NCBI GenBank assembly: GCA_033065855.1
Contig: JAVXUO010002519.1
Location: 1 to 64,000, forward strand
Length of the DNA: 64,000 nt
Reading direction: 5' to 3'
Origin: Escallonia rubra
Lineage: Eukaryota > Streptophyta > Magnoliopsida > Escalloniales > Escalloniaceae
Shown: positions 46,133 to 57,424 of the stretch, in pieces
How positions within the stretch are numbered: position 1 is the stretch's first letter
Layout: every line of letters begins with the position of its first letter
The notes under the pieces: model-generated
Database searches by the model: none
What the model saw: only the letters and a program-made list of their open reading frames with translations
Told to the model about the DNA's origin: nothing
Translations under genes and position numbers: made by a program

Positions 46133-47632
46133 GCTAAATAATTCGAGAATTCTTTTTAATCGATACCTTAATTTAGCATCCTTCCCAGACACCAAAAAAT
46201 TCCAAATCTTTCCACAGTGTACGTCCCATAAAAATATTGGGGGTCACTATTTCGAACTTTGCCAAAATATGTTCATAATGGCCTTTAAAATTTGCATAGT
46301 ACAATGACGTAATAGTAAAGGATTTTAGCTACACGATACCCGGTTGAGCGCTACGCGACTAACAATGCTAAAATTAGCAAACGACATTAAAAACTCCTAA
46401 AACTTTAGATAGCACATTATCCTAGCTACATAAATTATTGTAAAAGTTTAGAATTTAATAACCTAAATTACTATTTTAAAATATGTCAAAAACTCTTTTT
46501 TGTTTTTGTTTTGTAAGGTCAATTAGCGCTTCTCACAGATATGGAAAAATCTCAAAAAATATCAAATCGTAGGTCTCATGAAAACAATAGGGGTAGTATT
46601 TTGCATTTTGTCCAAATATATTTCTAAGCATGTGTTAAAAATTGGGAAAACAATTACCTAAAAATCCCTATCTTTAGCAACACTTATAAACATTGCTCAT
46701 GATCAACAAACCTAGTATTACGCATTAGCATACATACACATGTCTTCTCCCCCACTTCCCCTCTGTCGAACACACACACACACGTTCCAACACACCCAAA
46801 CACACACTCTAATACACAATTACACGAAATCAAAACACAACACATATACACGCATTTCATCACTGCACACACTCAATCTCACTCACTGAACACACACACA
46901 CACACTGCACAGTGATTTAACACACACATTGCACGCACGACACGCACGGCACACACCCGCAGCAACTCTCCCCTACCCCTATGCACATGCAGACTTACTG
47001 ACCACACAATAACACACATTACACCACCCAACATATGCTGAAAACACACACACAAACACACAAGAACATACAGAGACACACAGAGTAAACAACTACACTA
47101 TGCACATAGAAAACACACAAACACACACTAAATTATGCAGAATATAAAGGGTAGAATAATTACCCTTGCTAAATCCTTCTCAATCTCTCTCTCTCTCTCT
47201 GGTTACTTTGGTCGAATCCTTTGCTTTCTCTCTCTCTCTCTTTTTCTTTGTTTCTAGTTTTACTTTTCTGTTTTCTTTTTTCCTTATTCTTTTTCTTTTC
47301 TTTTATTTAATCCTAAAGATTTAAATAATTAATTAATTTATTATTAAATCACATCAGTCACCAAATGCACAAGTAGGAGGTGGGACTTCCAAAACAATTC
47401 TCTCTAAAAATTTTGACACATTAGTGCATACTTTTCAAAATTGCAAATTAGCCCCCAAAGTTTTTCAAAATTACAAAATGACCCAAAAGTTTTCAAAATT
47501 ACATGTTTGCCCAAAAATCATTTTAACATTTCATTCTTTACTAATCTCCGAGCATTGCTCAAATTTATCATCTGTTTATTTTTCGGTCACAGATAGTTAT
47601 TTAAAACTGCTCGAAAAGTGCGGGATATTGCA
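46133..47632 (-). mobile_element. LTR-like fragment, antisense, family unclear
   Basis: On the minus strand it would begin TGCAATATCCCGCAC at 47632 and run through a tract with aattttgaaaa repeats, a (GA)n leader (plus-strand CT runs at 47185-47240), a GT-rich tract (plus-strand CA-rich 46730-47120) and an AT-rich end. The order of parts is that of the 4 kb family, but the sequence blocks differ. No clear target duplication. Probably an incomplete relative. Confidence 0.45.
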
Positions 47633-48489
47633 TAGACTCATCTCCCTGCACTAACATGTTGGCATGGCCCCAACTTATTCCTCTCTAGGTTGACCACTTT
47701 ATCATCTTCATCTACTTCAAAACCTATTCACTGGGTTCTTCTTGCTAGTATGGCTCGGCAACATCAATTGCCTCCTCTTCCTCCCGCTCAAGTAGATCAA
47801 AGAAGTTGTGTGAGCTTCAGCATCTCTGCTATGCACCAATTATTGCCTCACTATTGTCTTCCATATAGAAACTTGTTTAGCTTGAGATGCCAACACATAT
47901 GGTTGCTCCCTGTACTGTCTTCATGATATGTTAACACTGGTGATGTTCCATGCAGTATTAGTCTAGTCTAGTCTATTGTCCCCTCTATTTCACCAATCGC
48001 ACTTAAACAAGAGAACTCAATTACGCTGCCACAAGTATTATAACTCAATTATATCAGGGAATACACCATAAAATCGAGTAGATTTTATGTTATGCTCTCC
48101 GACATGGATATTTGTTGTCCCAAACATTCCTGATAAAACCGGGAAAAAAAAAACTCAATTACCCTGCTTTTTCAGGGTAAGAAGGGGTAGAAAAAATATG
48201 TCCGACTCGTTCGAATTAAATTAAGAAATTTTAAATATTCTTCTTTTTTTGTTTCTAAGGGAATGTTATTATGGGGCCTTGAAGGGGGCAGCTGAACCTA
48301 ATAAAATAGCAATTACAACCAAAGATTGACTAATCCTTTATATTGGAATGGGTGTATGGATCGTACATGGACGGTAGTTGGAGTCGGCGGCTCTCTTAGG
48401 GTCTTGTATAATTATCATGTATGTGAATATGAATCCATAACCACCATGGCATCGTTTTAGTTTTTCTATTCATCTCACGATCTTCAGTG
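47633..48489. other. Gene-free interval
   Basis: No recognised gene. A short open frame (47690-47926) matches nothing I know. It may be the 3' flank of the CACTA element, but I could not find a convincing CACTA terminus here. Confidence 0.4.
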
Positions 48490-49549
48490 TGGAACCTAAA
48501 CTTTTTCACGTTGCAACATGTATAGTGCTCCACTCGATCATCAGGTGCCTTAGCAATGGATAAAAGTGCCTCACTTGCACACCCTTCGATACTTTTGTTT
48601 CAACACCTTTTGAACAAAAACATCCATCGATATTGTGTTGGTCCACAAATCTTAGCTTCGGCAATGAGGTGCACCGTTAAGTGTACTATTACATCAAAGA
48701 ATGCTGGGGTAAAAATACGCTCGAGCTTGCACAAAGTTGAAACAATGTCCTTCTCAAATTTCTCTAACAATCCAAGAATAATGTCCTACAACACAATTTT
48801 TTGAAAAAATTGCTAAGCTCAATTGGTGCTTGGCACACTTCCTTAGATAGGTGTGCACGTACTGCAAGGGGGAGTATTCGTTGTAAGCAATATGATAATC
48901 ATGGCCTTACATTCCTGAGTTATGACACACTCTGAACTTCACACATCACGAGATATTTGACGCATAGCCATCTGAAAACTTGATTGAAGATAAAAACTTG
49001 AACAATTTGTTTTTCTTTTGTTAGATGACAAGTTATAGCATGTAGTGGGTATAACGTATAAGTCACCTACACGACGTATGTGTAATTCAGGTCTTAAATC
49101 TAACTCCATTGAATCGTTACGAGCATTCCACGTGTCCTTAGCCTTTTCATCAATAGTTATCAATGTACCAATTACATTATCCCACAAGTTCTTATCTATG
49201 TTCATGATATCCAAATAATGCCCAAACTTAAGAGTTTTCTAGTAGAAAAGTTCAAATGAAATACGTTGTTTTGTCCAGTTTGAATGACCATCCTTTCATC
49301 TTAACTTCTTCATTCTTTTAATGATTCGTGGTGCCTTGCAAAACTCAAATTGATCAATTGTACTCATTTGTTCAAAATTTATTAGTCCGATGTTGGTTCA
49401 ACTTGATCCCTTAAGTCTTTTTTACCATCAAATGCCTTCGTGTCTTTGTGCCATCCATGGTTGGATGGAAAATTTTGACGATGTCCCATATAGCAATAAT
49501 TTCACCTCCCATGCAAATGTAAAAAGGTACTCTCACCTAGAGGTGTCAA

Positions 49550-49720
49550 ACGGGCCGGGCTTGGGCCGCCCGGCACGGGCCCATCGGGCTTGAATCGGGG
49601 CCGGGCCAAGGGGGTGCCAAACCGGGCCGGGCCGACTGGGGAGAAATGTTAGGCCCAGTCCAAGCCCTGGCCCTAGGCCCAATATTTAGGGCCGGGCTTG
49701 GGCCGGGCCCGGGCCCAAAA
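49550..49720. repeat. GGGCC-rich subterminal repeats, left end of hAT
   Basis: Many copies of GGGCCGGGC and GGGCTTGGGCC within 170 bp, matching those of the small hAT at 41616-42493. Likely transposase-binding array, by analogy to Ac subterminal motifs. Confidence 0.8.
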
Positions 49721-50843
49721 TTTTTTTTTTGTTTTTGTTTGTGTAATTTCTTTCTTTAATTGGCTATAATTATCCCTCTTTACTCATAAAGTTGTTTTAT
49801 TAGAGATTTATGCTAAGCCATACAACAATCAACTTTTGCCAAAGAAGTATAAGTTACAAATACCTTATCACAGAAAAGTTGATTGTTTTAATATCAATAT
49901 GTGTCTAGGTAAGCGAAATAATTAGCAAGCATAATATCAACCACAGTAGTTTGAAGAGCCTATTATACTTTTACGTCTCATAAGAAGCGATTATCATAGA
50001 TCCCCTACTTCAGCCTTCTATTCATGGGTGTTACGGGAGTTAATTGGTATTTTTTCACAAAATGATATGGCAAAGCGTTCCACCTGTTTTAGGTTGCAAG
50101 TTATCTCCTCCCTCAACAGCAGCACTTCAACCTTAAGCATAACATAGATTAGCCAAGCATTCAGGTTCTGAATGATTTCAACCTTATAGCATTTTTTTAA
50201 TTTCAGTAAATAACTTGTTTTAGGAGAACATGTGAAAAACAAAAAAAAGTAGATAAGTGAGACTTAAGTGATGAATAGGAAAACATCAGCAAAAGAGTCG
50301 AATAAAATACTGAGGATCAGCTGATAAAAGGCAAATATGAAAAGTCCAGCTGTGCTCCTAAACATTACAAACTTAAAGAGAACTAGACTTTATCCTTTTA
50401 TTTCATTATAAGTAATATACATACATATGTATGTATATAATAATAATATTTGTTAGCCATTATATTTTTTATTATATGTTAAACATTTTCATACTCTTCT
50501 TGGTGAGCTTTATTAATAAAATCTTAACACATAATAATTTATATAGAAAAATAATAAATGTGTTCATAGGCCCTCCTCCTTTTATCCGGGCTTGGGACCG
50601 GCTGCTTGTAAACAAACAGGCGAAGTTACCTATTTTTTTATATATACGAAAAAATATATATCTTGCTTGTAAAAAATTATTTTATATATATGGAAAAAAA
50701 GTATATTTTGTGAAAAAATTTATTCTTAAAACTCTAACAATCAAAATAATAATGCATGTCTATCCAAAATATCAGCAATCAAAGATCAAGAAATCTGCAA
50801 CGTCAACCAAAAGGATCAAAAGAGGAAAATAAAAACAAATTAC

Positions 50844-52970
50844 CTAATCATCCGGAAGTATTTCAATATCCGAGTCACTGCTCTTCCTATCATCAATCGG
50901 TTTATCTTGCTCGCGGTATTTCGCATCAAGATAATCCTTCCAACATACACATAGCTCGAGCGACTCGAGGTTAAGACGACTCCTCCTGTCATCCAAAACC
51001 CTCCCGCTTGCTGAAAATGCCGACTCTGAAGCAACCGTGGAGGCTTGCACTGGCAGTACATCCCGTGCAATTTGGGATAAAGTTTTATACATGTTTTGAT
51101 TTTGTTTCCAAAAATTTAACAAATTAAAATTAACCTGTTCTTGCCTTGATAAATCAGAATAATGATCAGTATTTGCATATACACCAATCTCATTAAAAGA
51201 GGAAAAATTATACGAACCTCCCGAATTAGAAGTACCTTCACCTGGTAGTTGTCTTGCTACTAGATGTTCAAAGCCTTGAAGGTATGGCGCATAATACCTC
51301 TCAGCAGTGGATGATGATGTAGCTCGCCCGCGCACGTCAGCAGAATTACGATAGAGGTTGAACAAGTCCTCAAACCTCTTGCTCACTTTTGCTGTGAGCA
51401 AGGTTGTGTCCTCTGCTGTGTAGTGCATTAATTTCGATATCTCTTGTATCGAGGCGTTCACGCCATGCAACTTTAACCTAGGATCTAAACAAGTAGCCAC
51501 AGTAAAAATAGCAGGCAGTTTACTCCAATATTTATTAAATTTTTGATCCATCACTTGTACTATTTCCCTAAAGGGTCCTATATATCTCCATTTTGTTAAC
51601 ATTGTAGCCATCTTCAGAATTTCTATTACAGCGAGAGGAGAGGTGGGATAGTACGTACCAGACAATAAATTGGTAGACGTGTAGAATACCTCCAAAAATT
51701 CAGCTAGGTATGTGGCCATCTGCCATTCCTCTTGAGTTGGCAAGCCGGCTGGGAACTGGGTTAGTAGAAAATGCGTGTAGACTTCTCGGTATGCCAGAAT
51801 GTGTAAAAGCATGTGGTATGTAGAGTTCCACCTGTGGACCACATCTGTAACTGCTCTCCTGCGAGGCATATTATATTGAACACACAACGTTTTAAATTGT
51901 TGTGTTCTCAAACTCGAGCCATTAACATACGCTGTCATACCCCTCATTTTGAGCAGAATATCTCCTGCAGCAGCTAAACCATCTTGAACAATTAAATTAA
52001 TAATGTGACAAACACAACGAACATGAAATAATTCACCATGAAGTACAGGTTGAAGCGTTTCCTTTAAAGCTGCAACAGCAGCTTTATTATTAGAAGCATT
52101 ATCAAAACTAACACTCATAATCTTATCCTTAATTTTAAATGCGGTGCATGCTTTTAATATAAGAGTAGCAATGTTCATTCCATCGTGCGGATAAGGGAAG
52201 TGCTCGAAAGCGATGATTCTCTTGTGCATAACCCAATCTGCATCAATCCAATGAGCGGTCACACAAGAATAACTAATAAAAGTATAAGGAGATTGCCAAA
52301 TATCAGAAGTAAGACTAACTTTACCGTCAAATTTATCGAAATAATCGATAAGGCGTGCTTTAGCAGCCTTGTACTGTAGGAGTGCATCGGATCTAGTTGT
52401 GTTTCTAGTAACCTTTTTGTACAAAGGTTGGACGTATGTGTTCATATATCTAGAGTACTTAGGATTATCGGCAAAAGAAAAGGCTTGTTCATCATGAATA
52501 ACAAATTCAGCGAGACCGTCTCTTTGCTCTCGCTGATTATAAACAAATAACTTACCGTCAAAAGATAATTGCGTTTGGGTAGGTTCGACGTGACCTTGTC
52601 GAGGTGCACACTGAGGGTAATGCCTGTTAAGATGTCCATTACCACTACTAGTCGAAAATAATTTAAGACAGTACTTACATCGAGCTTTTCGGGTGTCGTC
52701 CACCGTAACTACGTCGAAATGATTCCAACACTCGGCTTTCTTCTTTTTTCCCTTTTGGACTTCTGGCACGTTATCGGAGGCATTGCTCGGCCCTTCTTCA
52801 TCATGACCAGGCATAGGGTTGAGATTATGCCACTGAGTAGTAGCTTCGCCAACCGAGCTGCGTCCTTGACTATAATGCGGGGGGTCTTCATCAGGCGTGT
52901 ATTCAAAATCTGGAATGTTTTGATTGAACTCCCAATTGGCTTGGGTATCTATCATAGAGCCTGTACTCAT
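50844..52970 (-). CDS. hAT transposase with BED zinc finger
   Basis: An uninterrupted frame of 708 residues. BED-type zinc finger at about 80-121 (C98, C101, H113, H117; CWNHFDVV...CKYC...NGHLNRHY). The RNase-H-like catalytic domain has D223 (LTSDIWQS), D290 (SVSFDNASNN) and E649 (ASESAFSASGR), with the insertion-domain motif RCVCHIINLIVQDGL near 318-332. The C-terminal hAT dimerisation region is at about 610-690. All three acidic catalytic residues are present and the length is typical of plant Ac-like/RICESLEEPER transposases. The frame stays open for about 48 codons upstream of the ATG with a Ser/Pro/Ala-rich sequence but no further ATG, so an upstream exon could extend the protein. It probably acts in the nucleus, cutting TAGAG-type ends. 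Confidence 0.94.
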   Translation of the reverse strand: MSTGSMIDTQANWEFNQNIPDFEYTPDEDPPHYSQGRSSVGEATTQWHNLNPMPGHDEEGPSNASDNVPEVQKGKKKKAECWNHFDVVTVDDTRKARCKYCLKLFSTSSGNGHLNRHYPQCAPRQGHVEPTQTQLSFDGKLFVYNQREQRDGLAEFVIHDEQAFSFADNPKYSRYMNTYVQPLYKKVTRNTTRSDALLQYKAAKARLIDYFDKFDGKVSLTSDIWQSPYTFISYSCVTAHWIDADWVMHKRIIAFEHFPYPHDGMNIATLILKACTAFKIKDKIMSVSFDNASNNKAAVAALKETLQPVLHGELFHVRCVCHIINLIVQDGLAAAGDILLKMRGMTAYVNGSSLRTQQFKTLCVQYNMPRRRAVTDVVHRWNSTYHMLLHILAYREVYTHFLLTQFPAGLPTQEEWQMATYLAEFLEVFYTSTNLLSGTYYPTSPLAVIEILKMATMLTKWRYIGPFREIVQVMDQKFNKYWSKLPAIFTVATCLDPRLKLHGVNASIQEISKLMHYTAEDTTLLTAKVSKRFEDLFNLYRNSADVRGRATSSSTAERYYAPYLQGFEHLVARQLPGEGTSNSGGSYNFSSFNEIGVYANTDHYSDLSRQEQVNFNLLNFWKQNQNMYKTLSQIARDVLPVQASTVASESAFSASGRVLDDRRSRLNLESLELCVCWKDYLDAKYREQDKPIDDRKSSDSDIEILPDD

Positions 52971-53654
52971 TCGTCCACGAACGAATGGTTGTGTTGGTGC
53001 TTGGATTGGTGTTTCTGATGGCCGTGGCGCTGGCGCTTGTGCTGGTGGTGGTGCTTGCGATGATGATGATGTTTTTCGTGATGACGATGCACGCCTAATT
53101 CTCTTAATTATTCAATAAATATTTCACGCTAAACTTTGTAAGAGTAACTAAATACAAAGTTAGTACTTAGTAATAATAAGAAATAATAAGAGTAACTAAA
53201 TATAAGAGTAGTAATAAGAAATAACAATTAAAAGAATGAACGAGTAACAAATATTAGAGAGTTAGTAATTAAAAAGAATTTAGCAAGACTAGTAATTAAT
53301 AAACAAGAGTACTAATTAGTAAATACTAGTAGTAATTAGCAAGAGTAGTAATTGGAGAGGAAAATAGTAGCAAAGCTTGTTGTGAGAGTAAGAAGAGAGT
53401 AAGAAGATTGGTGTGAAAAATTAGAGAGAAATGGTGTGAATTTATAGATTTTAGAAACTTCACAAAAGACCAAAATACCCCTACAAACTAGCCGTTTATA
53501 GTTGTTGGGGAGGGTAAGAGTGTAAAGGAGTTGAAAAATATAGGTTAGACTAAAATACCCCCCAAACTAGCCGTTATATAGCTGTTGGGGGGGTAAAAGT
53601 GGAAGTTTGGAAAAGGGGTGGAAGAAAGGGGGGGAAAAGCAAAAGATTCAAAAA

Positions 53655-53850
53655 AAGTGGGGCCAAACCGGGGCCAAACCCGGGCCGCAGACCGGGCCAA
53701 GCCCGGGCCAAACCCGGGCCGTGCCGGGCCGGGCCATTTTTCCAGATTTTGAAGGCCTGGTCCAGGCCCTCTGCACGCGGGCCGCTACTGTTCATCGACG
53801 GGGCCGGGCCAGCCCGGGCCAGGTCGGGCCAGCCCGCGGGCCGCCCGACC
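53655..53850. repeat. GGGCC-rich subterminal repeats, right end of hAT
   Basis: Counterpart of 49550-49720, with GGGCCAAACCCGGGCC and GGGCCGGGCC phrases up to the TIR. Confidence 0.8.
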
Positions 53851-54901
53851 CGTTTGACAACTCTACTCTCACCCATGTGAGTAAGGCATGCCAAATACCC
53901 TTTGGTGCTATATCCAGACAATATTGCATAAGCTGGAGTCTCATTAATTGTCAATAAAATAGTTGCACACAATTGAAATTTTTGTTTGGCATAGGCATCA
54001 TAAGTTTCGATTTCATATTCTCGTAACTCCTTTAGCTCGTCAATCAATTGTTAAAGATAAACGTCAATATCATTTCCTGGAGAACTAGGTTGTGGAATGG
54101 GTATAGACAATATGAAATAAGGATCTTTCATGCATTTCCAAGGAGGTAAGTTCTATGGAACAAGATAAGCCGGTCAAATCTTATACGCATTACTCATGTT
54201 TCCAAAAGGATTAAATCCATCTCTAGCCAGCCCTAGTAACATTGCAGGGATCTCGTGCAAATAATTTATGCTTCTTGCCAAAATATTTAAATGCTTCAGT
54301 ATCAGCAGGATGCTTCGTAACATTAACCTCATCAACTCGCTTATCCTTATGACATCTCGTATCAAAAGCAACATTTTATTCACACAATAACGCTCTAGTC
54401 TTGGCTTCAAGGGGAAGTAGCGCAACACCTTCGGAGATACCTTCTTGGTTCCTTCAAACTTTCATCTAGAAGTTTCATAACATCGTGAACACACATCCCA
54501 ATCCTTGTAAACTTTTTAGAGAAATGCACAATGGTTGGCGCATGCATGTATTGCCATGTACGTAAACCACAAATCTAATTCTTAGCATCATGGCACGACT
54601 TAGGTAATGTATTAGTATCAGAAGAACTTCCTTATAGGAATTAAGCAACTGATCGAACAATTTATTACTTCAAGCATTCATGATTTTTAGATGAAGCAAC
54701 TTTAGAATAGAAGAAAGATTAGAGTGATTAATAACCTGGATATACAGGTCATTTTGCATCACTTAGCAGTTTAAGAAAGGTGCTAACATCCCCTTCTTGA
54801 CTCGAGCACCTGGTTAAAAGGTTCTCCTACACCCATCAATTCATGCCCAAGTTAACGAATGGCCCAAGTTAACGAATGGCCCTATCACCTACTGGTTCAG
54901 G

Positions 54902-56311
54902 CAGGGGCGGAGGCACGTTAGGACAAGGGGGGGCTGAAGCACCCCCTGACTTCTGGGAAAAAAAAAATATATGATGTCAGTACTTGAGAGAGGGCATGTG
55001 AGTGTAGAAAACAAAACAAACAAGAGTGGGTGTTGGCATGGGTTTTTGAGTGTGCCGTGAGAGAGAGATTGTGTATCTGTTTGTAGGTGTGTAATGAAGG
55101 AGCAAGGGGGGCAGCCATGGCTGCCGTAGTGAGTGCCCATTGTGTATATTATAGGTGAATGTGTATATGGTAAGGGAGAAGGGAGCAGCCGTGAGGTGTG
55201 TTAAATGGGTTGTGAAAAGAAGTGGGTGTGGAGGGAAATGAAATGATTTTGGGTGTTCAAAAGGTGAAATGGGTTTTGGGTGTAAAAGTGTGTGCTCACT
55301 GTGTTGCATATTGTGTATGTGTTCTGTGTGTGCTCACTGTGTGCATGAGTTTGTATATATGTGAAGGTGTATGGTGCATGTGATGTCTGAGGGAGGGATG
55401 ACACAAGGGTATGTGTGAGTGTGTATTGTGTATTTTATGGGTGACTGGCAGAGAAAGTAAAGAAAAGAAAAGAGAAGTGGGTTTTGGATATGCGGTTAGC
55501 GGGTAATTTGGATTAGCGTGAAGTTCAACACGTGGATAAACTAGTGCACAATCATTGTTAGCATATAAAACTTTACAGTACAATACGCTAGGCCATATTA
55601 GAATTCGTGGAAAATTTTATACTTTTCTGAAATCGTATGTATTTTTAATATTTTCGGCAAGTTCAGGCTTATAAAATTCTTTTGAGCCTTTAGACTCATG
55701 AAAATGTTTTTGGAAAAATTAGGGTAATGTTTTTATGGTATGAATAAGACTCAGTTTGAATTTGATGATTTTTGGAGTTGATTTGCTACAATTTCCATAT
55801 CGCAATATTGGTTATAGCAAAACAAAAATTTTTAAAATAATTTTGATGTCTTTTAAATTCTGTTTTCTATTTTCTATAATTTTAATAAGTATTTTAAAGC
55901 AGTCCCGCGACGCGCCGGCGCCGACGCCCTTGAAGAACCAGATCTGAATTCTCATCCTGGCCTTGCGTGAGTCTTCCCTCTTGCTCTTAGATGCTGATTG
56001 CTGAATGAATTGCTGTCTGCTAGTGCTAGTATTTAATATGATAATATGTTACATTTATATTTTAGTTTAATATGTTACATATATATAGCTGAATTTGTAA
56101 TTTTGCTTGTAAACGCTTGGAGTATAATTTGTATTTGTATTTTTTTTTTTTTTTTGTACTTGTAAAGAGTCTTTAATGACTCTCATGAAACTTAATATTA
56201 CTTTTTGTATGCTTTATAAGTGCACTTTATTTTTAATTATTTTAATTAAAAATTTGGTAACGGACATATAATTTTTGCACCCCCTGAAAAAAATTCATGG
56301 CTCCGTCCCTT
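54902..56311. mobile_element. hAT-like non-autonomous element carrying LTR-family sequence
   Basis: Starts CAGGGGCGGAGGCACG and ends with the imperfect inverse (TGGCTCCGTCCCTT). Flanks are ggttcagg (54894-54901) and gtttcagg (56312-56319), an 8 bp duplication with one mismatch. The interrupted TNP2 sequence continues on both sides in matching order. CAGGGGCGGA termini are common in plant hAT elements. There is no transposase; the interior is mostly a piece of the 4 kb LTR family, plus an AT-rich tail with a GC-rich spot (cgacgcgccggcgccgacgc, 55908). Confidence 0.7.
54975..55905 (+). repeat. Fragment of the 4 kb LTR-like family inside the hAT-like element
   Basis: GT-rich tract (55000-55430), then agcctttagactcatgaaaa and atcgcaatattggttatagc, blocks shared with S1, S2 and S3. 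It lacks both family termini and stops at tattttaaagcag, so it is a piece, not an independent insertion. Confidence 0.75.
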
Positions 56312-56659
56312 GTTTCAGGAATGTCATCATTGTCATCCATTTTCTCATAATTTTCATCCCCATTGTCATCATCCTTGTGAGAATTGCTTCCAAAATATTT
56401 CACGTGATATATCCACCTATCATAGTCATTCATTATCTCATGTAATACCAAGTACTTTGCCACAACCTCACTAACTTTGCCACAACCTCACTACTCTGGT
56501 TAAAGAAGTTGTTGCAATGCATACAAGGAAAATGAATTTTAGTTTGTGGATCTTCAGTCGCATAAGCAAAGTCAAGATAGTCTTTTACTCCTTTTTCAAA
56601 AGCTAGGAGCATTCTATTTTGAGTTGTATCTAACTCTTATCCGTTTTTACGTACATTGT

Positions 56660-57420
56660 ATTAGAGCAAGTTGTGCAGTAGATATGCATTATATGGGTCT
56701 AAGTATAATAGTAGATAAATCCATATTCTATCTCTTCAGAGTGACGAGAGAACAAAGAGTCCATAAATAGTAAAGCACTTCTTGATATCTATTAAGAGAA
56801 GAACCCTTGGGATCTTATAACATAGGGATTTTAATCGGAGTAAACAACTTGTAATAGGTTGAGTATTAATTAAGCATACCTTTGCTTCTTCATTGTGTTC
56901 CTCGCTATTCTAGCAACTACGGCCTTGAAAACCAATGAGAATAGTAAAACTGGAAATAATGAGAATGCAAAAAGCATAGCAGTAAAAATAAATTTTGAGT
57001 TGACTTTATAGAAGGTAACTAACTAACTATTATCGGCTGCCGAAGTTCACCCAAGTTGTTATTCTTTAGTGGGTTTAAAAACTCCACCTTGGATTTTTGT
57101 ATGTGCTAACTTAGATGTGCTATGTTAAGCAAACCCTTTAGTTAAGTTAAAAATGGCTTTGTTTGCATAGGCATTACCCCATAAGGGGTCGTGGACACAT
57201 GTAATACGAGTGAAATACACCAAATAATGCAAAAAAAGGAAGAAAAACGCAAAAAGATACCTTTTTGATGATTATGAAAAATCAATGTGAAGAGGAATCT
57301 GAAAGAAAGATATCGCATACAAACTAAAGAAAATGAATTGCTCTATTTTAGGATTACCAATTAAAATATCCAACTACAAACAAAACATAAGAGACGTGAA
57401 TGACATAACTGAAACCAGAA
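56660..57420. other. Gene-free interval
   Basis: AT-rich, no recognised gene. Probably the outer part of the decayed CACTA element and its flank; no terminus identified. Confidence 0.45.
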
Positions 57421-57424
57421 AACA

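Larger units (their letters stand above)
49538..53865. mobile_element. Autonomous-looking hAT element
   Basis: 4,328 bp with TIRs starting TAGAGGTGTCAAACGGG and TAGAGTTGTCAAACGGG, and a perfect 8 bp duplication, ctctcacc (49530-49537 and 53866-53873). Both subterminal regions are dense in GGGCCGGGCC-type repeats (49550-49720 and 53655-53850). It encodes one intact transposase on the minus strand. Inserted into the TNP2 gene of a CACTA element. An imperfect ~70 bp duplication with the phrase aactagccgtt lies upstream of the gene (53470-53600). Confidence 0.95.
48490..56650 (-). pseudogene. CACTA (En/Spm) TNP2-type transposase, decayed and split by two insertions
   Basis: Minus-strand blocks of the TNP2 family appear in the correct order. 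N-terminal transposase-associated domain at 56250-56600 (GVKDYLDFAYATEDPQ, FPCMHCNN, NDYDRWIYHVKYFG). VLRYFPLKPRLERY near 54400. DGFNPFGNMSNAYK near 54200. DPYFILSIPIP then PGNDIDVYL and LIDELKELREYEIETYDAYA at 53990-54130. The central region continues at 48950-49520 (MNIDKNLWDNVIGTL, ELHIRRVGDLYVIP). Many stops and frame changes separate them, so the gene is dead. A hAT element (49538-53865) and a hAT-like element (54902-56311) interrupt it. A 20 bp phrase, ctttgccacaacctcactaa, is tandemly duplicated near 56460. Element termini were not found. Confidence 0.85.

Noticed and set aside
46133-47632. Complete solo LTR with TG...CA ends (46126-47632)
   Set aside because: The left TG would be shared with the end of copy S3 and no target duplication is present, so I list it only as a fragment.
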